64,000 bases of DNA from contig NZ_VCIW01000009.1 of the NCBI RefSeq assembly GCF_005765165.1, positions 1 through 64,000 of the forward strand, in the 5' to 3' direction. This document shows, piece by piece, positions 17,862-26,146 of the stretch (position 1 is the stretch's first letter; every line of letters starts with the position of its first letter). A program made the translations under genes and the position numbers. The DNA comes from Paenibacillus antri. GTDB taxonomy: Bacteria > Bacillota > Bacilli > Paenibacillales > YIM-B00363. Below the pieces are notes generated by a model, which was given only the letters and a program-made list of their open reading frames with translations, had not been told where the DNA came from and did no database searches.

Positions 17862-18446
17862 ATGAAAAACGTTTTTTACAAGTTTATGTCGAGATGGACT
17901 TCCCTTAACGAGGAAGATCAGCGAGCCATTGTGGATGAGATTCATATAGAAGAATTTAAAAAGGGAACCGTTCTTTTTAAACAAGGAGATGCCCCAACCA
18001 AATGTTATTTTGTCCTGAAAGGCTGCGTAAGGCAGTATACGATCGATGAAGATGGAAGAGAGGTCACATCCAATTTCTTTACAGAAGAGCAATTCATCGC
18101 CATCTTCAATCATCACAAACCGGACAAATCGTCCGATTTCACCTTCATGTGCGTTGAAGATTCGGTAATGGTCGTCGGAGATCTGAATACGGAACAGGAC
18201 ATGTACAACAAACACCCTCAATTGGAGTTAATGACCCACAGGATGATCGAGGAGTTCTTAAGTCAGGTCCAAGAGGAATTCGCTGCTTTTATCGCTTCTA
18301 CGCCTGAAGAACGCTTCAAGACGCTGTTAATGAAACGCCCGTCTCTTATCGACCGGGTACCCCAACATCAATTGGCCAGTTATCTCGGCATTACTCCGGA
18401 GTCATTAAGCAGAATTAAGAAGCGAATCCACCAAGACCTTCTCTGA
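17862..18446 (+). CDS. Crp/Fnr-family transcriptional regulator (short type)
   Basis: 194 residues: an N-terminal cyclic-nucleotide-binding beta-roll (about 20-125; FKKGTVLFKQGDAPTKCYFVLKG) and a short C-terminal HTH (QLASYLGITPESLSRIKKRI). It lacks a cysteine cluster for an Fe-S sensor, so the ligand is unknown. This short class often sits beside a stress or redox gene, and here it diverges from the MDR oxidoreductase with 120 bases between them. AT-rich codon use resembles that neighbour rather than the region as a whole, suggesting that the pair arrived together. Confidence 0.83.
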   Translation: MKNVFYKFMSRWTSLNEEDQRAIVDEIHIEEFKKGTVLFKQGDAPTKCYFVLKGCVRQYTIDEDGREVTSNFFTEEQFIAIFNHHKPDKSSDFTFMCVEDSVMVVGDLNTEQDMYNKHPQLELMTHRMIEEFLSQVQEEFAAFIASTPEERFKTLLMKRPSLIDRVPQHQLASYLGITPESLSRIKKRIHQDLL

Positions 18447-18532
18447 ACCGGCTGACCCTTTCCTTGAAATACCCATGACCCCCTGAAGTTCAAGTAATGA
18501 TTACATTGTAACTAGAGGGATGTTTACGTGCA

Positions 18533-18561
18533 TTGACTTAAGTCAAGAGACGAGGTATATA
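18533..18561 (+). promoter_or_regulatory. Orphan sigma-A promoter with palindromic -35
   Basis: TTGACT (18533-18538), 17 bases, TATATA (18556-18561). The -35 is half of TTGACTTAAGTCAA, a perfect 14-bp palindrome. Downstream only a 16-codon frame at 18613 (MSKEQPY...) with a GGAGCG site is found before the convergent gene, so the original target may be lost. Confidence 0.45.
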
Positions 18562-18629
18562 GTCTATAATTTGATAGCGCACATTTCGGGGGCAATTCGG
18601 AGCGGACTGCAAATGTCCAAGGAGCAGCC

Positions 18630-19628
18630 TTATTTACATTTCCCACCGTTCAGTGCGACCTGATAAGCCGACTCCCAGCGGTCATAGAGCATAATGAGTC
18701 CGACCGGAACGACATAACGCAGGACCGACAGGAAGAGATTCCAATGATAGTAAATTAGCCAGCCCTGGCTGTAAGCGAAGACGGCGATAAAGGCCCCGAT
18801 GCCGGCGATCGCGGCAAATACGGCGGGCTTCAGCCGATGAGGCGTCATTGGAATGAAAAGAGCGCACAGTACGGATAAAATATCGCCGGTGACGAGCTCC
18901 GCCACTCGGCAGTCGGTGATGATATTGTGGAATAAGCCGGGTTTGAACTGGTATAGCTTCAGTAGGGGCAGGGCGAACACGGCGCTTACCCACATCAGGA
19001 TCATGTGGGAGAAGCAGAGAAGCCGGAGGCGATAAGGAATCGGCGGACGGTAGCTGGAGATGCGCGGCGCAAGGTAAGCGCCGAACCGAAACCCGCCCAC
19101 ATAGAAACATGCGGAATACAGTACACTCCAGTGCACATACGTCAAATACCCCAATTTCACATAAATCCACTCCAGGCTGACATGCAGCGCTGCAAACGCG
19201 ATGGATACCCTCCAAGGGTGAGCGGTTCTTGCGGCATAATGGACGAAGATAATGAATACGAAGGGCAAAATTAAGAAATCGGAGAAGACCACGCCAAGCT
19301 CGTTGTCAAAGGCGGGATCCGTTCTTAGATGCGTCGGGAACTGGTACAGCCCGAGGACGACGTTGAACAGACCCTCAAAGAAGTCCGCCACGCCGACGCC
19401 GATGACGTAGGCGGTAACAACAGAGTGCAGCGAGAGCGTCCTTTTGCGCAACAAAATCGCCATCCACAGCGAAATCGCAGCTAAATTGACGAGATATAAC
19501 ATGTAAGCCGCCCGCTTCCGTTTTTCATTATTTTGGTACGCGGCGGCCTTTTTATACACCTCCTCAGGCGAAATGTCAGCAGGATACTCCAGAATCGGGC
19601 GGGAACAAGTACTCCGACGATGCGACAA
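18630..19628 (-). CDS. Polytopic membrane protein, unknown function
   Basis: About 332 residues if read to the first possible codon, with eight or nine hydrophobic segments and no catalytic motif that I recognise. The start is unresolved: the most upstream codon is a TTG inside the T-tract of the LCP-gene terminator, which cannot be a normal start. The first ATG (at 19502, residue 43) would remove the soluble stretch PADISPEEVYKKAAAY. A 5' truncation or fusion to the terminator by deletion is possible. It has no close promoter visible. Confidence 0.6.
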   Translation of the reverse strand: MSHRRSTCSRPILEYPADISPEEVYKKAAAYQNNEKRKRAAYMLYLVNLAAISLWMAILLRKRTLSLHSVVTAYVIGVGVADFFEGLFNVVLGLYQFPTHLRTDPAFDNELGVVFSDFLILPFVFIIFVHYAARTAHPWRVSIAFAALHVSLEWIYVKLGYLTYVHWSVLYSACFYVGGFRFGAYLAPRISSYRPPIPYRLRLLCFSHMILMWVSAVFALPLLKLYQFKPGLFHNIITDCRVAELVTGDILSVLCALFIPMTPHRLKPAVFAAIAGIGAFIAVFAYSQGWLIYYHWNLFLSVLRYVVPVGLIMLYDRWESAYQVALNGGKCK

Positions 19629-19676
19629 AAAAGGGCCGCACCCGCGCGCAAAAGCGCTTCGGGGCGGCCCCTTTCT
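19627..19676 (-). terminator. Terminator of the LCP-family gene
   Basis: Minus-strand AAAGGGGCCGCC and GTGCGGCCCTTT form the stem, with CGCTTTTGCGCG in the loop, and are followed by TTTTG. Confidence 0.75.
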
Positions 19677-19684
19677 CCGTAAAA

Positions 19685-20728
19685 TTATCCGTCGCTGCCC
19701 TCGTCCGGACCGCCGAGCGCGGCGTCCTTCGGATCGGCGTCGCGGACCGGCGGCGCCGCCGTCTTCGCGAACGACTCCGCGATGAACTCCTGCAGGTCGT
19801 CGGGGTCGACCGTCAGCACCGACGCGCCGCCGACCGATTCCTCGCGCAGCAGGTTCGAAGGCGGCAGCTGCACGCCGGCTACCTCGTTCGCCTTCGCCTC
19901 GAAGCCAAGCGCGCCGAGCTTGATCATCTCCGTCACCGACAAATTCGACTCGATGTACGGATCGATCGCGGCCAAGATACGCGGCAGCCGCAGCAGCGAC
20001 GTCGTCGTCTGCAGCTTCTGCGCGACGGCCGTCATGAAGTTCCGCTGACGCTCCGTCCGAGCGAAGTCGCTGAGCGCGTCATGCCGGAAGCGGACGTATT
20101 GCAGCGCCGTGCGGCCGTCCATATGCTGCATGCCGGCTTTCAGGTCGATGTCGTACTCCGGACCGTCGGCGCGCGACGTATAACGCATATCCTTCTCGAC
20201 CTCGAAGTCGATGCCGCCGATCTCGTCGATCAGATGGACGAACCCTTCGAAGTCCGTATATACATAATACTGAATATTAAGGCCGGTCAGTTCGCTCGCC
20301 GCGCGCATCGCGAGCTTCGGCCCGCCGAGCACGATCGCCGTGTTGATCCGCTCCGATCCGTGGCCGGGGATGCGCACGTACGTATCGCGCAGCAACGAGA
20401 ACAGATGCGCCTTCTTCGTCACCGGATCGATCGACGCGATCATCATCGTATCCGAGCGCGGAATTTCGTTCTTCTTGAGACCGCGGGAATCGCCGCCGAG
20501 CAGCAGCACGTTCACCCGGTCGGTGCCTTCCCACTTCGGCGTCTCGTATTCGACTTCTTCCACGTTCGTCGTCCCCGAAGTCGCGGAAGGCTTCTGCTCT
20601 TCGAAATCCTTGAATCTCGAATCTTCAGGTCGATCGTCCGCGAAGCTGTAAAAGGAATATCCATAATATCCGATGACGCCGAGCGTCAACACGACGATCG
20701 TAATGGCGGCGGTCCTCAGCCAGGTCAT
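19685..20728 (-). CDS. LytR-CpsA-Psr (LCP) family cell-wall glycopolymer ligase
   Basis: 347 residues: one N-terminal membrane anchor (5-28), a linker, and the extracellular LCP domain (about 70-300). Conserved pieces are NVLLLGGDSRG, RSDTMMIASIDP with the Asp and Arg that hold the polyprenyl pyrophosphate, SLLRDTYVRIPG, and YVRFRHDALSDFARTERQR. LCP proteins move teichoic acids or other glycopolymers from a lipid carrier onto peptidoglycan. An acidic tail follows the domain. GGAGG lies about 9 bases before the ATG. Which of the TagTUV-type roles it has cannot be told. Confidence 0.9.
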   Translation of the reverse strand: MTWLRTAAITIVVLTLGVIGYYGYSFYSFADDRPEDSRFKDFEEQKPSATSGTTNVEEVEYETPKWEGTDRVNVLLLGGDSRGLKKNEIPRSDTMMIASIDPVTKKAHLFSLLRDTYVRIPGHGSERINTAIVLGGPKLAMRAASELTGLNIQYYVYTDFEGFVHLIDEIGGIDFEVEKDMRYTSRADGPEYDIDLKAGMQHMDGRTALQYVRFRHDALSDFARTERQRNFMTAVAQKLQTTTSLLRLPRILAAIDPYIESNLSVTEMIKLGALGFEAKANEVAGVQLPPSNLLREESVGGASVLTVDPDDLQEFIAESFAKTAAPPVRDADPKDAALGGPDEGSDG

Positions 20729-20914
20729 GTCGCTTTTCCTCCGTCCGGGGTAATGGTATCATTATCATCAAGTTCCGCGCGCTTTAGCCGTTCTACCAAT
20801 CGCATCCAACTAAAAATATATAACGTCGACACGGCGGCGAAAGTTGCGCGCCCTTAGTATTATAGCGATAAACCATTAACCGCATCAAGGAAAAGGAAAG
20901 AGGAACCGTAACGT

Positions 20915-21934
20915 ATGCTAGCGATCGACGTCGAACGACTACGCAAGCAGTTTCGCGTCCAGAAGAGCCGGGAAGGCCTCAAAGGCGCGATCCGCGACTT
21001 GTTTCAGAGAGAATACCGCGAAGTGACCGCGGTGAACGATATCAGCTTCCAAATTCCGCAAGGGGAAATCTGCGGGTATATCGGCGAGAACGGCGCCGGC
21101 AAATCGACGACGATCAAGATGCTGACCGGCATCCTGGTGCCCACCTCGGGTCGGATCGTCGTGAACGGCTACGTTCCGTTCGAGGACCGCGAGAAGTTCG
21201 TCCAAGGCATCGGCGTCGTCTTCGGACAGCGCAGCCAGCTGTGGTGGGACCTCGGCGTCATCGAGTCGTTCAACCTGCTGCGCAAGGTGTACCGCGTGCC
21301 CGAGCGCGACTACAAGCTTAGACTCGACGAGCTCGTCCAGCGTCTGGACCTAAGCGATCTGCTGAACCGCCCGGTGCGCAAGCTGTCGCTCGGCCAGCGC
21401 ATGCGCTGCGAGATCGCCGCGGCGCTGCTCCACAACCCGTCGATCTTGTTTCTCGACGAGCCGACGATCGGTCTCGACATCGTGGTGAAGACCGAAATCC
21501 GCGAGTTCCTGAAGTCGCTGAACGAACGGTTCGGCACGACGATTTTGCTCACGACGCACGATCTGCAGGACATCGAAGCGCTCTGCTCCCGCGTCATCAT
21601 GCTCGACGACGGCAAGATCATTTACGACGGCGGTCTTCAGCGGCTGAAGGAGACGTGGGGCCGAGGCAAGGAGATCGTCTTCCGGTTCGGGACGGGCATG
21701 CCGCTCGGCGAGCTCGAACGGCTGACCGAAGGCCTGCAGGTCGCGTGGACGACCGACAACGCCTTCGAAGCGAGAGCCGCGCTTCCGCAAGGCGCGAACG
21801 TCTCCGAGACGCTGGCACGCGTCGTCGGCGCCGTCGACATTCGCGACATCAAGATCGAAGAGACGAACACCGACGAGATCGTTAGAGAAATCTACAAGAC
21901 CGGTTCTTCGGAAAAGACGGGGGCCGCGCGATGA
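20915..21934 (+). CDS. ABC exporter ATP-binding protein
   Basis: 339 residues with Walker A GENGAGKSTT, Q-loop FGQR, signature LSLGQRMRCE, Walker B ILFLDEPTIGLD and H-loop TTHD, followed by a C-terminal regulatory domain typical of ABC-2 exporters. FGQRSQLWWDL is typical of the subfamily that works with two distinct DUF990/ABC-2-like permeases, and exactly two follow. The ATG of the first permease overlaps its stop as ATGA. Substrate unknown; relatives are often linked to antibiotic or lipid export. Confidence 0.88.
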   Translation: MLAIDVERLRKQFRVQKSREGLKGAIRDLFQREYREVTAVNDISFQIPQGEICGYIGENGAGKSTTIKMLTGILVPTSGRIVVNGYVPFEDREKFVQGIGVVFGQRSQLWWDLGVIESFNLLRKVYRVPERDYKLRLDELVQRLDLSDLLNRPVRKLSLGQRMRCEIAAALLHNPSILFLDEPTIGLDIVVKTEIREFLKSLNERFGTTILLTTHDLQDIEALCSRVIMLDDGKIIYDGGLQRLKETWGRGKEIVFRFGTGMPLGELERLTEGLQVAWTTDNAFEARAALPQGANVSETLARVVGAVDIRDIKIEETNTDEIVREIYKTGSSEKTGAAR

Positions 21935-22725
21935 ATCCGGCGTATCTCGAGCTCATTCGCATGCGGTTTCTCATGATGCTCGCGTACCGCGTCAACTATT
22001 ACAGCGGCATCGCGATCTATGCCATCAACATCGGCGCGTACTACTTCGTCTGGTCGGCGATTTACGCCGACAAGCCCGAGCTCGGCGGCTTCACGATCGC
22101 GCAGATGACGACGTACATCGCCGTCTCCTGGATGGCGCGGGCGTTCTATTTCAATAACCTGGACCGTGAAATTTCGAACGAAATCCGCGACGGCAGCGTC
22201 GCGATCCAGTTCATCCGGCCGTACCAATACATCGTCGTGAAGATGATGCAAGGCCTCGGCGAAGGCATCTTCCGCCTGTTCCTGTTTTCCGTGCCGGGCA
22301 TGATCATCGCGAGCCTCTTGTTCCCGGTGTCGCTGCCGCGGGATCCGGGCGTCTGGGGCATGTTCCTCGTCATGCTGTTCTTTAGTTTCTTAATCAATAC
22401 GCAGATTAATATTTTAATCGGTTTAGGAGCGTTCTTCCTGGAAAACAGCGAAGGCCTCATGCGCATGAAGCGCGTGGCGGTCGACCTGTTCTCCGGGCTG
22501 ATCATTCCGCTGTCGTTCTTCCCCGGCTGGGCCGAATCGCTGCTTGCGCTGCTGCCGTTCCAGGCGATTACATACCTGCCGGCGACCGTATTCACCGGCC
22601 GGACGGCCGGGACCGAAGCGCTGTCCGCGCTCGGCGTGCAGGCGATCTGGTTCGCGCTTCTCGTCGGCCCGATGTTCTGGCTGTGGCGGAAGGCGAAAAA
22701 CCGGTTGTTCGTGCAGGGAGGGTAA
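21931..22725 (+). CDS. ABC-2-type permease, first subunit
   Basis: 264 residues with about six membrane segments and the pattern of ABC-2 permeases in three-gene cassettes: a YRVNYYSG entry region, a cytoplasmic ISNEIRDGSVAIQFIRPYQY coupling helix, and a C-terminal basic end. It pairs with the following permease to form the channel. Coupled to the ATPase gene by an ATGA overlap and followed five bases later by the second permease gene. Confidence 0.85.
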   Translation: MNPAYLELIRMRFLMMLAYRVNYYSGIAIYAINIGAYYFVWSAIYADKPELGGFTIAQMTTYIAVSWMARAFYFNNLDREISNEIRDGSVAIQFIRPYQYIVVKMMQGLGEGIFRLFLFSVPGMIIASLLFPVSLPRDPGVWGMFLVMLFFSFLINTQINILIGLGAFFLENSEGLMRMKRVAVDLFSGLIIPLSFFPGWAESLLALLPFQAITYLPATVFTGRTAGTEALSALGVQAIWFALLVGPMFWLWRKAKNRLFVQGG

Positions 22726-22730
22726 GAGGG

Positions 22731-23516
22731 ATGTTTACCGCGGGCATTTTCTGGGACTATCTGAAGACTTATTTGAAGACGCGTATGCAATACCGGTCCG
22801 ACTTCTGGGTGGAGGTGTTCTCGGACCTGTTGTTTCTGGCGATGAACCTCATCTTCATCGTCGTCATCTTCGAGCATACGCAGCTGCTCGACGGCTGGAC
22901 AAGGGAGCAGATCATCTTCGTGTACGGGTACTTCATGGTGCCGTACGGCATCTTCTCCGCGTTTTTCGGTTTATGGGGATTTACGGAGCGGTATATCGTG
23001 AAGGGGGAGCTGGACCGGGTGCTTACGCGTCCGGTGCACAATCTCGCGCAGCTGATGCTGGAAAATCTCGACCCGCCGGGCCTGCTCTCCTCGATCATCG
23101 GCGTCGCGATCATGGCGTACGCCTGGCCGGCGCTCGGCGTCTCGCTCGATTGGTACGACCCGCTCGTCTTCCTGCTGCTCGTCGCGGGCTCGGTCATGGT
23201 GTACGGCGGCATCTATATCGCGTTAACCGCGGTCTCGTTCTACTCGGATTCGCCGACGGGCATCCTGCCGCTTATGTACAACATCCAGAGCTACGGGCGG
23301 TATCCGATTACGATCTACAACAAGATGTTGCAGCTCGTCCTGACGTGGGCGCTGCCGTTCGCCTTCGTCGGATTTTATCCGGCCGCGTTCTTCCTGGAGG
23401 CGGACGACTTGCTCGGCTACGCCTGGCTGACGCCGGTCGTCGGCGCCGTGTTCTTAGGGTTCGGGCTGTTCGTCTGGAATACGGGCATCAAGCGTTATAG
23501 GGGGGCCGGATCATGA
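22731..23516 (+). CDS. ABC-2-type permease, second subunit
   Basis: 261 residues with six hydrophobic segments. YRSDFWVEVFSDL and VKGELDRVLTRPVHNLAQLM correspond to the coupling-helix region of the partner permease, so the two are distant paralogues. GGGAGG lies about 10 bases before the ATG used; the frame is open a little upstream but runs into the previous gene. Its TGA overlaps the ATG of the peroxiredoxin gene, so exporter and peroxidase are translated together. Confidence 0.85.
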   Translation: MFTAGIFWDYLKTYLKTRMQYRSDFWVEVFSDLLFLAMNLIFIVVIFEHTQLLDGWTREQIIFVYGYFMVPYGIFSAFFGLWGFTERYIVKGELDRVLTRPVHNLAQLMLENLDPPGLLSSIIGVAIMAYAWPALGVSLDWYDPLVFLLLVAGSVMVYGGIYIALTAVSFYSDSPTGILPLMYNIQSYGRYPITIYNKMLQLVLTWALPFAFVGFYPAAFFLEADDLLGYAWLTPVVGAVFLGFGLFVWNTGIKRYRGAGS

Positions 23517-24016
23517 GCGAAAACGAGAGCAAGGGCAAAAGCGCCCCTAAGGAAATCAAGCTGCCGATCGTCGGCCGCAAGGCGCCGGATTTCGCGCTGC
23601 CGACCGGGGACGGCGGGACGTTCAAGCTGAGCGAGCAGAAGGGGAAGAAGGTCGTCTTATACTTCTACCCGCAGGATCAGACGCCGACGTGCACGCAGCA
23701 AGCATGCGAGTTCCGCGACTTCCACGGCAAGTTCGCCGAGCTCGGCGCCATCGTCGTCGGCGTGTCGCCGGATCCGCCGAAGTCGCACGCGAAGTTCGCG
23801 GAGAAGCAGGCGCTGCCGTTCCCGCTGCTGTCGGACGAGTCGCTGAAGGTATGCAAGAAATACGGCGTCTGGCAGCTGAAGAAGCTGTACGGGCGCGAAT
23901 ATATGGGTGTCGAGCGCTCGACGTTCCTGATCGACGAGAAGGGCAAGCTCGTCCGCGCGTGGCGCAAGGTGCGGCTGAAAAATCATATCGCCGACATTCT
24001 GAAGGCGCTGGAATAG
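23513..24016 (+). CDS. bcp: Thioredoxin-dependent peroxiredoxin (BCP/PrxQ type)
   Basis: 167 residues; reduces hydroperoxides using thioredoxin. The active-site stretch FYPQDQTPTCTQQACEF holds the peroxidatic Cys with the resolving Cys five residues later, the atypical 2-Cys layout of PrxQ. A polar 15-residue N-terminal extension precedes the domain. Its ATG overlaps the permease stop (ATGA) and a terminator follows directly, so it is the last gene of the ABC exporter operon, an uncommon partnership. Confidence 0.93.
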   Translation: MSENESKGKSAPKEIKLPIVGRKAPDFALPTGDGGTFKLSEQKGKKVVLYFYPQDQTPTCTQQACEFRDFHGKFAELGAIVVGVSPDPPKSHAKFAEKQALPFPLLSDESLKVCKKYGVWQLKKLYGREYMGVERSTFLIDEKGKLVRAWRKVRLKNHIADILKALE

Positions 24017-24064
24017 AAAACGACCGCTTCGAAGGCGTATGCAGCCTGCGTTAGCGGTCGTTTT
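24017..24064 (+). terminator. Terminator after bcp
   Basis: AAAACGACCGCT and AGCGGTCGTTTT form a perfect 12-bp stem around a 24-base loop that contains its own short pairing. Confidence 0.75.
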
Positions 24065-24078
24065 CTTCGTCGTGCCAT

Positions 24079-24255
24079 TTATCGGTCTAACGACGGAGCT
24101 TCGCGGCGCGCGTCTTCCTGAGACGCCGGACGGCGGTCCGTCGGGACGGTCACCTGCTGAGCGGGACGCGTCGGAATCGGCGCGTAGGGCGCATAAGGCG
24201 AATAGGGCTCGGACGGCGGCGTGAACGGGAGCGGGGGATGAACGACTAACACCAT
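24079..24255 (-). CDS. Small proline/tyrosine-rich protein, unknown
   Basis: 58 residues, beginning MVLVVHPPLPFTPPSEPYSP and continuing with a PYAPYAPIPTRP stretch, then a charged tail. Supporting features are a clear GAGGAAG ribosome site 7 bases before the ATG and a composition unlike random frames here. I recognise no family; proline-rich repeats of this kind occur in spore-coat or surface-associated small proteins, but that is only a guess. It lies between the bcp terminator and the GDYXXLXY-protein gene with its own leader. Confidence 0.5.
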   Translation of the reverse strand: MVLVVHPPLPFTPPSEPYSPYAPYAPIPTRPAQQVTVPTDRRPASQEDARREAPSLDR

Positions 24256-24341
24256 AAGTATTCTTCCTCTCTTCTTATCGATGTTTCTTAACCACCACTT
24301 ATCCTATTCCGCATCTACGAAAATGTGACACCCGCGCCGAA

Positions 24342-24848
24342 TTATTTTATCGGAAGCACGTCCGTCAGCGTCGCCCGTCCCCAAGGCGCGATCTTCGCGA
24401 CGACGATCATGTCGGCCGCCCGCTCCTCCAGCGCGAGACCGGTGCCTTCCGGCACGTAAAACCGCTCAAGCCCGTATCGGACGACGATCTCTTGCTCCCA
24501 CCGCCACGTCGCGAGCCCCTTGATCAATACTTGATCCGGCGGGACCGCGACGCGGCTCGGGTACGCGGCGACCGCGGCGTAGACGTCGCCCTTCGGCGCG
24601 ACCGCGACATAGATCGCGTCGCCTTCTTCGGGAAGCGCCTCGCCGCGCCATAACGACGGAGAGAGCCGACTGATGTCATACGACAACGTCACGTAGTCGC
24701 CGTACAGAATGTCGCGCGGGTCGACCGGGACGGTCTGCAGCCGCACCTCCTTGCCGAACCATACGGCGGCGTAGGAGGAGCCGGCGAGACCGAGCAGGAC
24801 GAGCGCTTGCGCTAGGACTAGAATCGCGACCCACCGAAACCTCGTCAT
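24342..24848 (-). CDS. GDYXXLXY-domain membrane-anchored protein
   Basis: 168 residues with an N-terminal signal-anchor (6-28) and the family-defining LYGDYVTLSYDI near residue 50, embedded in a beta-rich extracellular domain. Function is unknown, but this family is nearly always encoded beside a DUF2157 membrane protein, as here: its ATG overlaps the DUF2157 stop by ATGA. Longer in-frame extensions upstream lie inside the DUF2157 gene and are rejected. Confidence 0.85.
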   Translation of the reverse strand: MTRFRWVAILVLAQALVLLGLAGSSYAAVWFGKEVRLQTVPVDPRDILYGDYVTLSYDISRLSPSLWRGEALPEEGDAIYVAVAPKGDVYAAVAAYPSRVAVPPDQVLIKGLATWRWEQEIVVRYGLERFYVPEGTGLALEERAADMIVVAKIAPWGRATLTDVLPIK

Positions 24849-26068
24849 CGCTCTTCCTCCTTCGTCGCTTCCCGAAGCACGACCTTCTTCCGCCGGCCGA
24901 GGAACCCGCTCAGGGCGAGCAGCAGGGCGCCGCCGATCAAGAAGAAGAGCGACTTGTCGAGGAACGCCCACGTCAGCTTGAAGTAGGCGGCCATCGTCGC
25001 GAGCAGGAACGCGGCGGTGCCGGCGTTAATGCGAGGCCGCGATTCCTCCTCGTAGCCGCGGAGCAGCGCGTACAGCGCGAACGCGAACGCGGCTACGAGG
25101 TACAGCACGGGCACCGCGGACGGCGCGGCGTACAAGAAGGGCGCGAACGGCAGCCAATCAAGCAGCGACAAGGCGTCGCCGCGTCGGCGCTTCGCGTACG
25201 CCGAGACGGCGAACAGCGCCAGCAGCGCCGGGACGTAGACCCAAGCGTCGAGAGGCGTCGGCGCGCCGAGCGGTCCGGCGAACAGGACGATGCCGAGCGC
25301 GAACAGGAACGCCGCGGCGAGCGCGGGCCATTGAACCGCGCGCCGCAAGCGGTCGCCGCGCAGCAGATCGCCGGCGGCGTACAGCAGCGCCATCGGGACG
25401 AACATCGCGCCGAACGGCCATTCCATCGCGAGGACGAGCAGCAGCGTCTGCCCGACGACGCCGATCGACCAGAGCGCCGGGACGAGACGAGACCCGCGGC
25501 GGACGAAGTCGAACCATGCCAAGCCGAGCGCCAATACGGCGAACGCCGCCCAACTGAAGCGGCCGCCGAACGCGCTGAGGCTGTACCCTTGCGCCACGAA
25601 CGTCAAGATGATCGCGATGACGTACAAATACCGGCTGCGGAGCGCGTACGCGAGCGCCGCGCCGGCGGCGGACCAGACGACGAGCGTCGCCGCGCCGTAC
25701 ATGACCATGTGAAACATCTGGTGCACGAGAATCATGCCGCCGCCGAAGGCGAACAAGCCGACGCTGGCGATCGCGACGCCGAGCCGTTCGTGCCCGCGCG
25801 CGAGCAGACGGCCCCCGGCGGCGTAAGCCGCCAACATGACGGCGAGCAGCAGCGCCAGGCGCAGCTCGTTCGCGAGCTCCTGCCAATTCGCGGCCACGAA
25901 GCTGAGCACTCCGAGTCCGAGCAGCAGCCCGCCGAGCAGCGGCAGGACGCCGACGCTTCGCTCCGGGCTGTCGTCGTACAAGGCGCGGATGCGCGCGAGC
26001 TGCTCCGGCGTGACGATTTCTTCGCGTACCCAACGGTCGCCTTCGCGGGCGAGCCATTTTCTAGACAT
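24845..26068 (-). CDS. DUF2157 multi-pass membrane protein
   Basis: 407 residues. A soluble N-terminal segment of about 45 residues (WVREEIVTPEQLARIRALY) precedes ten or more hydrophobic segments, the DUF2157 layout. The role is unknown; with the GDYXXLXY protein it likely forms a membrane complex. The ATG has GGGAGG about 8 bases upstream. A basic, charged C-terminus is cytoplasmic by prediction. Confidence 0.85.
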   Translation of the reverse strand: MSRKWLAREGDRWVREEIVTPEQLARIRALYDDSPERSVGVLPLLGGLLLGLGVLSFVAANWQELANELRLALLLAVMLAAYAAGGRLLARGHERLGVAIASVGLFAFGGGMILVHQMFHMVMYGAATLVVWSAAGAALAYALRSRYLYVIAIILTFVAQGYSLSAFGGRFSWAAFAVLALGLAWFDFVRRGSRLVPALWSIGVVGQTLLLVLAMEWPFGAMFVPMALLYAAGDLLRGDRLRRAVQWPALAAAFLFALGIVLFAGPLGAPTPLDAWVYVPALLALFAVSAYAKRRRGDALSLLDWLPFAPFLYAAPSAVPVLYLVAAFAFALYALLRGYEEESRPRINAGTAAFLLATMAAYFKLTWAFLDKSLFFLIGGALLLALSGFLGRRKKVVLREATKEEER

Positions 26069-26146
26069 GCCGTTCCCTCCTCCCGCTTCCGTTCATAAGA
26101 TACCCCTATCTTCGCACAGGCCAACGGAGAAGTCGACGGACATACG

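Noticed and set aside
18613-18663. A 16-codon gene (MSKEQPY...) after the orphan promoter
   Set aside because: Too short, overlapping the end of the convergent gene; at most a relic of a lost gene.
20762-20776. Fur box upstream of the LCP gene
   Set aside because: On the minus strand TGATAAT is a perfect half-site, but the other half (ATACCAT) is poor and there is no promoter fit.
24039-24224. 61-codon plus-strand frame after bcp
   Set aside because: It begins inside the bcp terminator hairpin, has no ribosome site and lies opposite the better-supported proline-rich gene.
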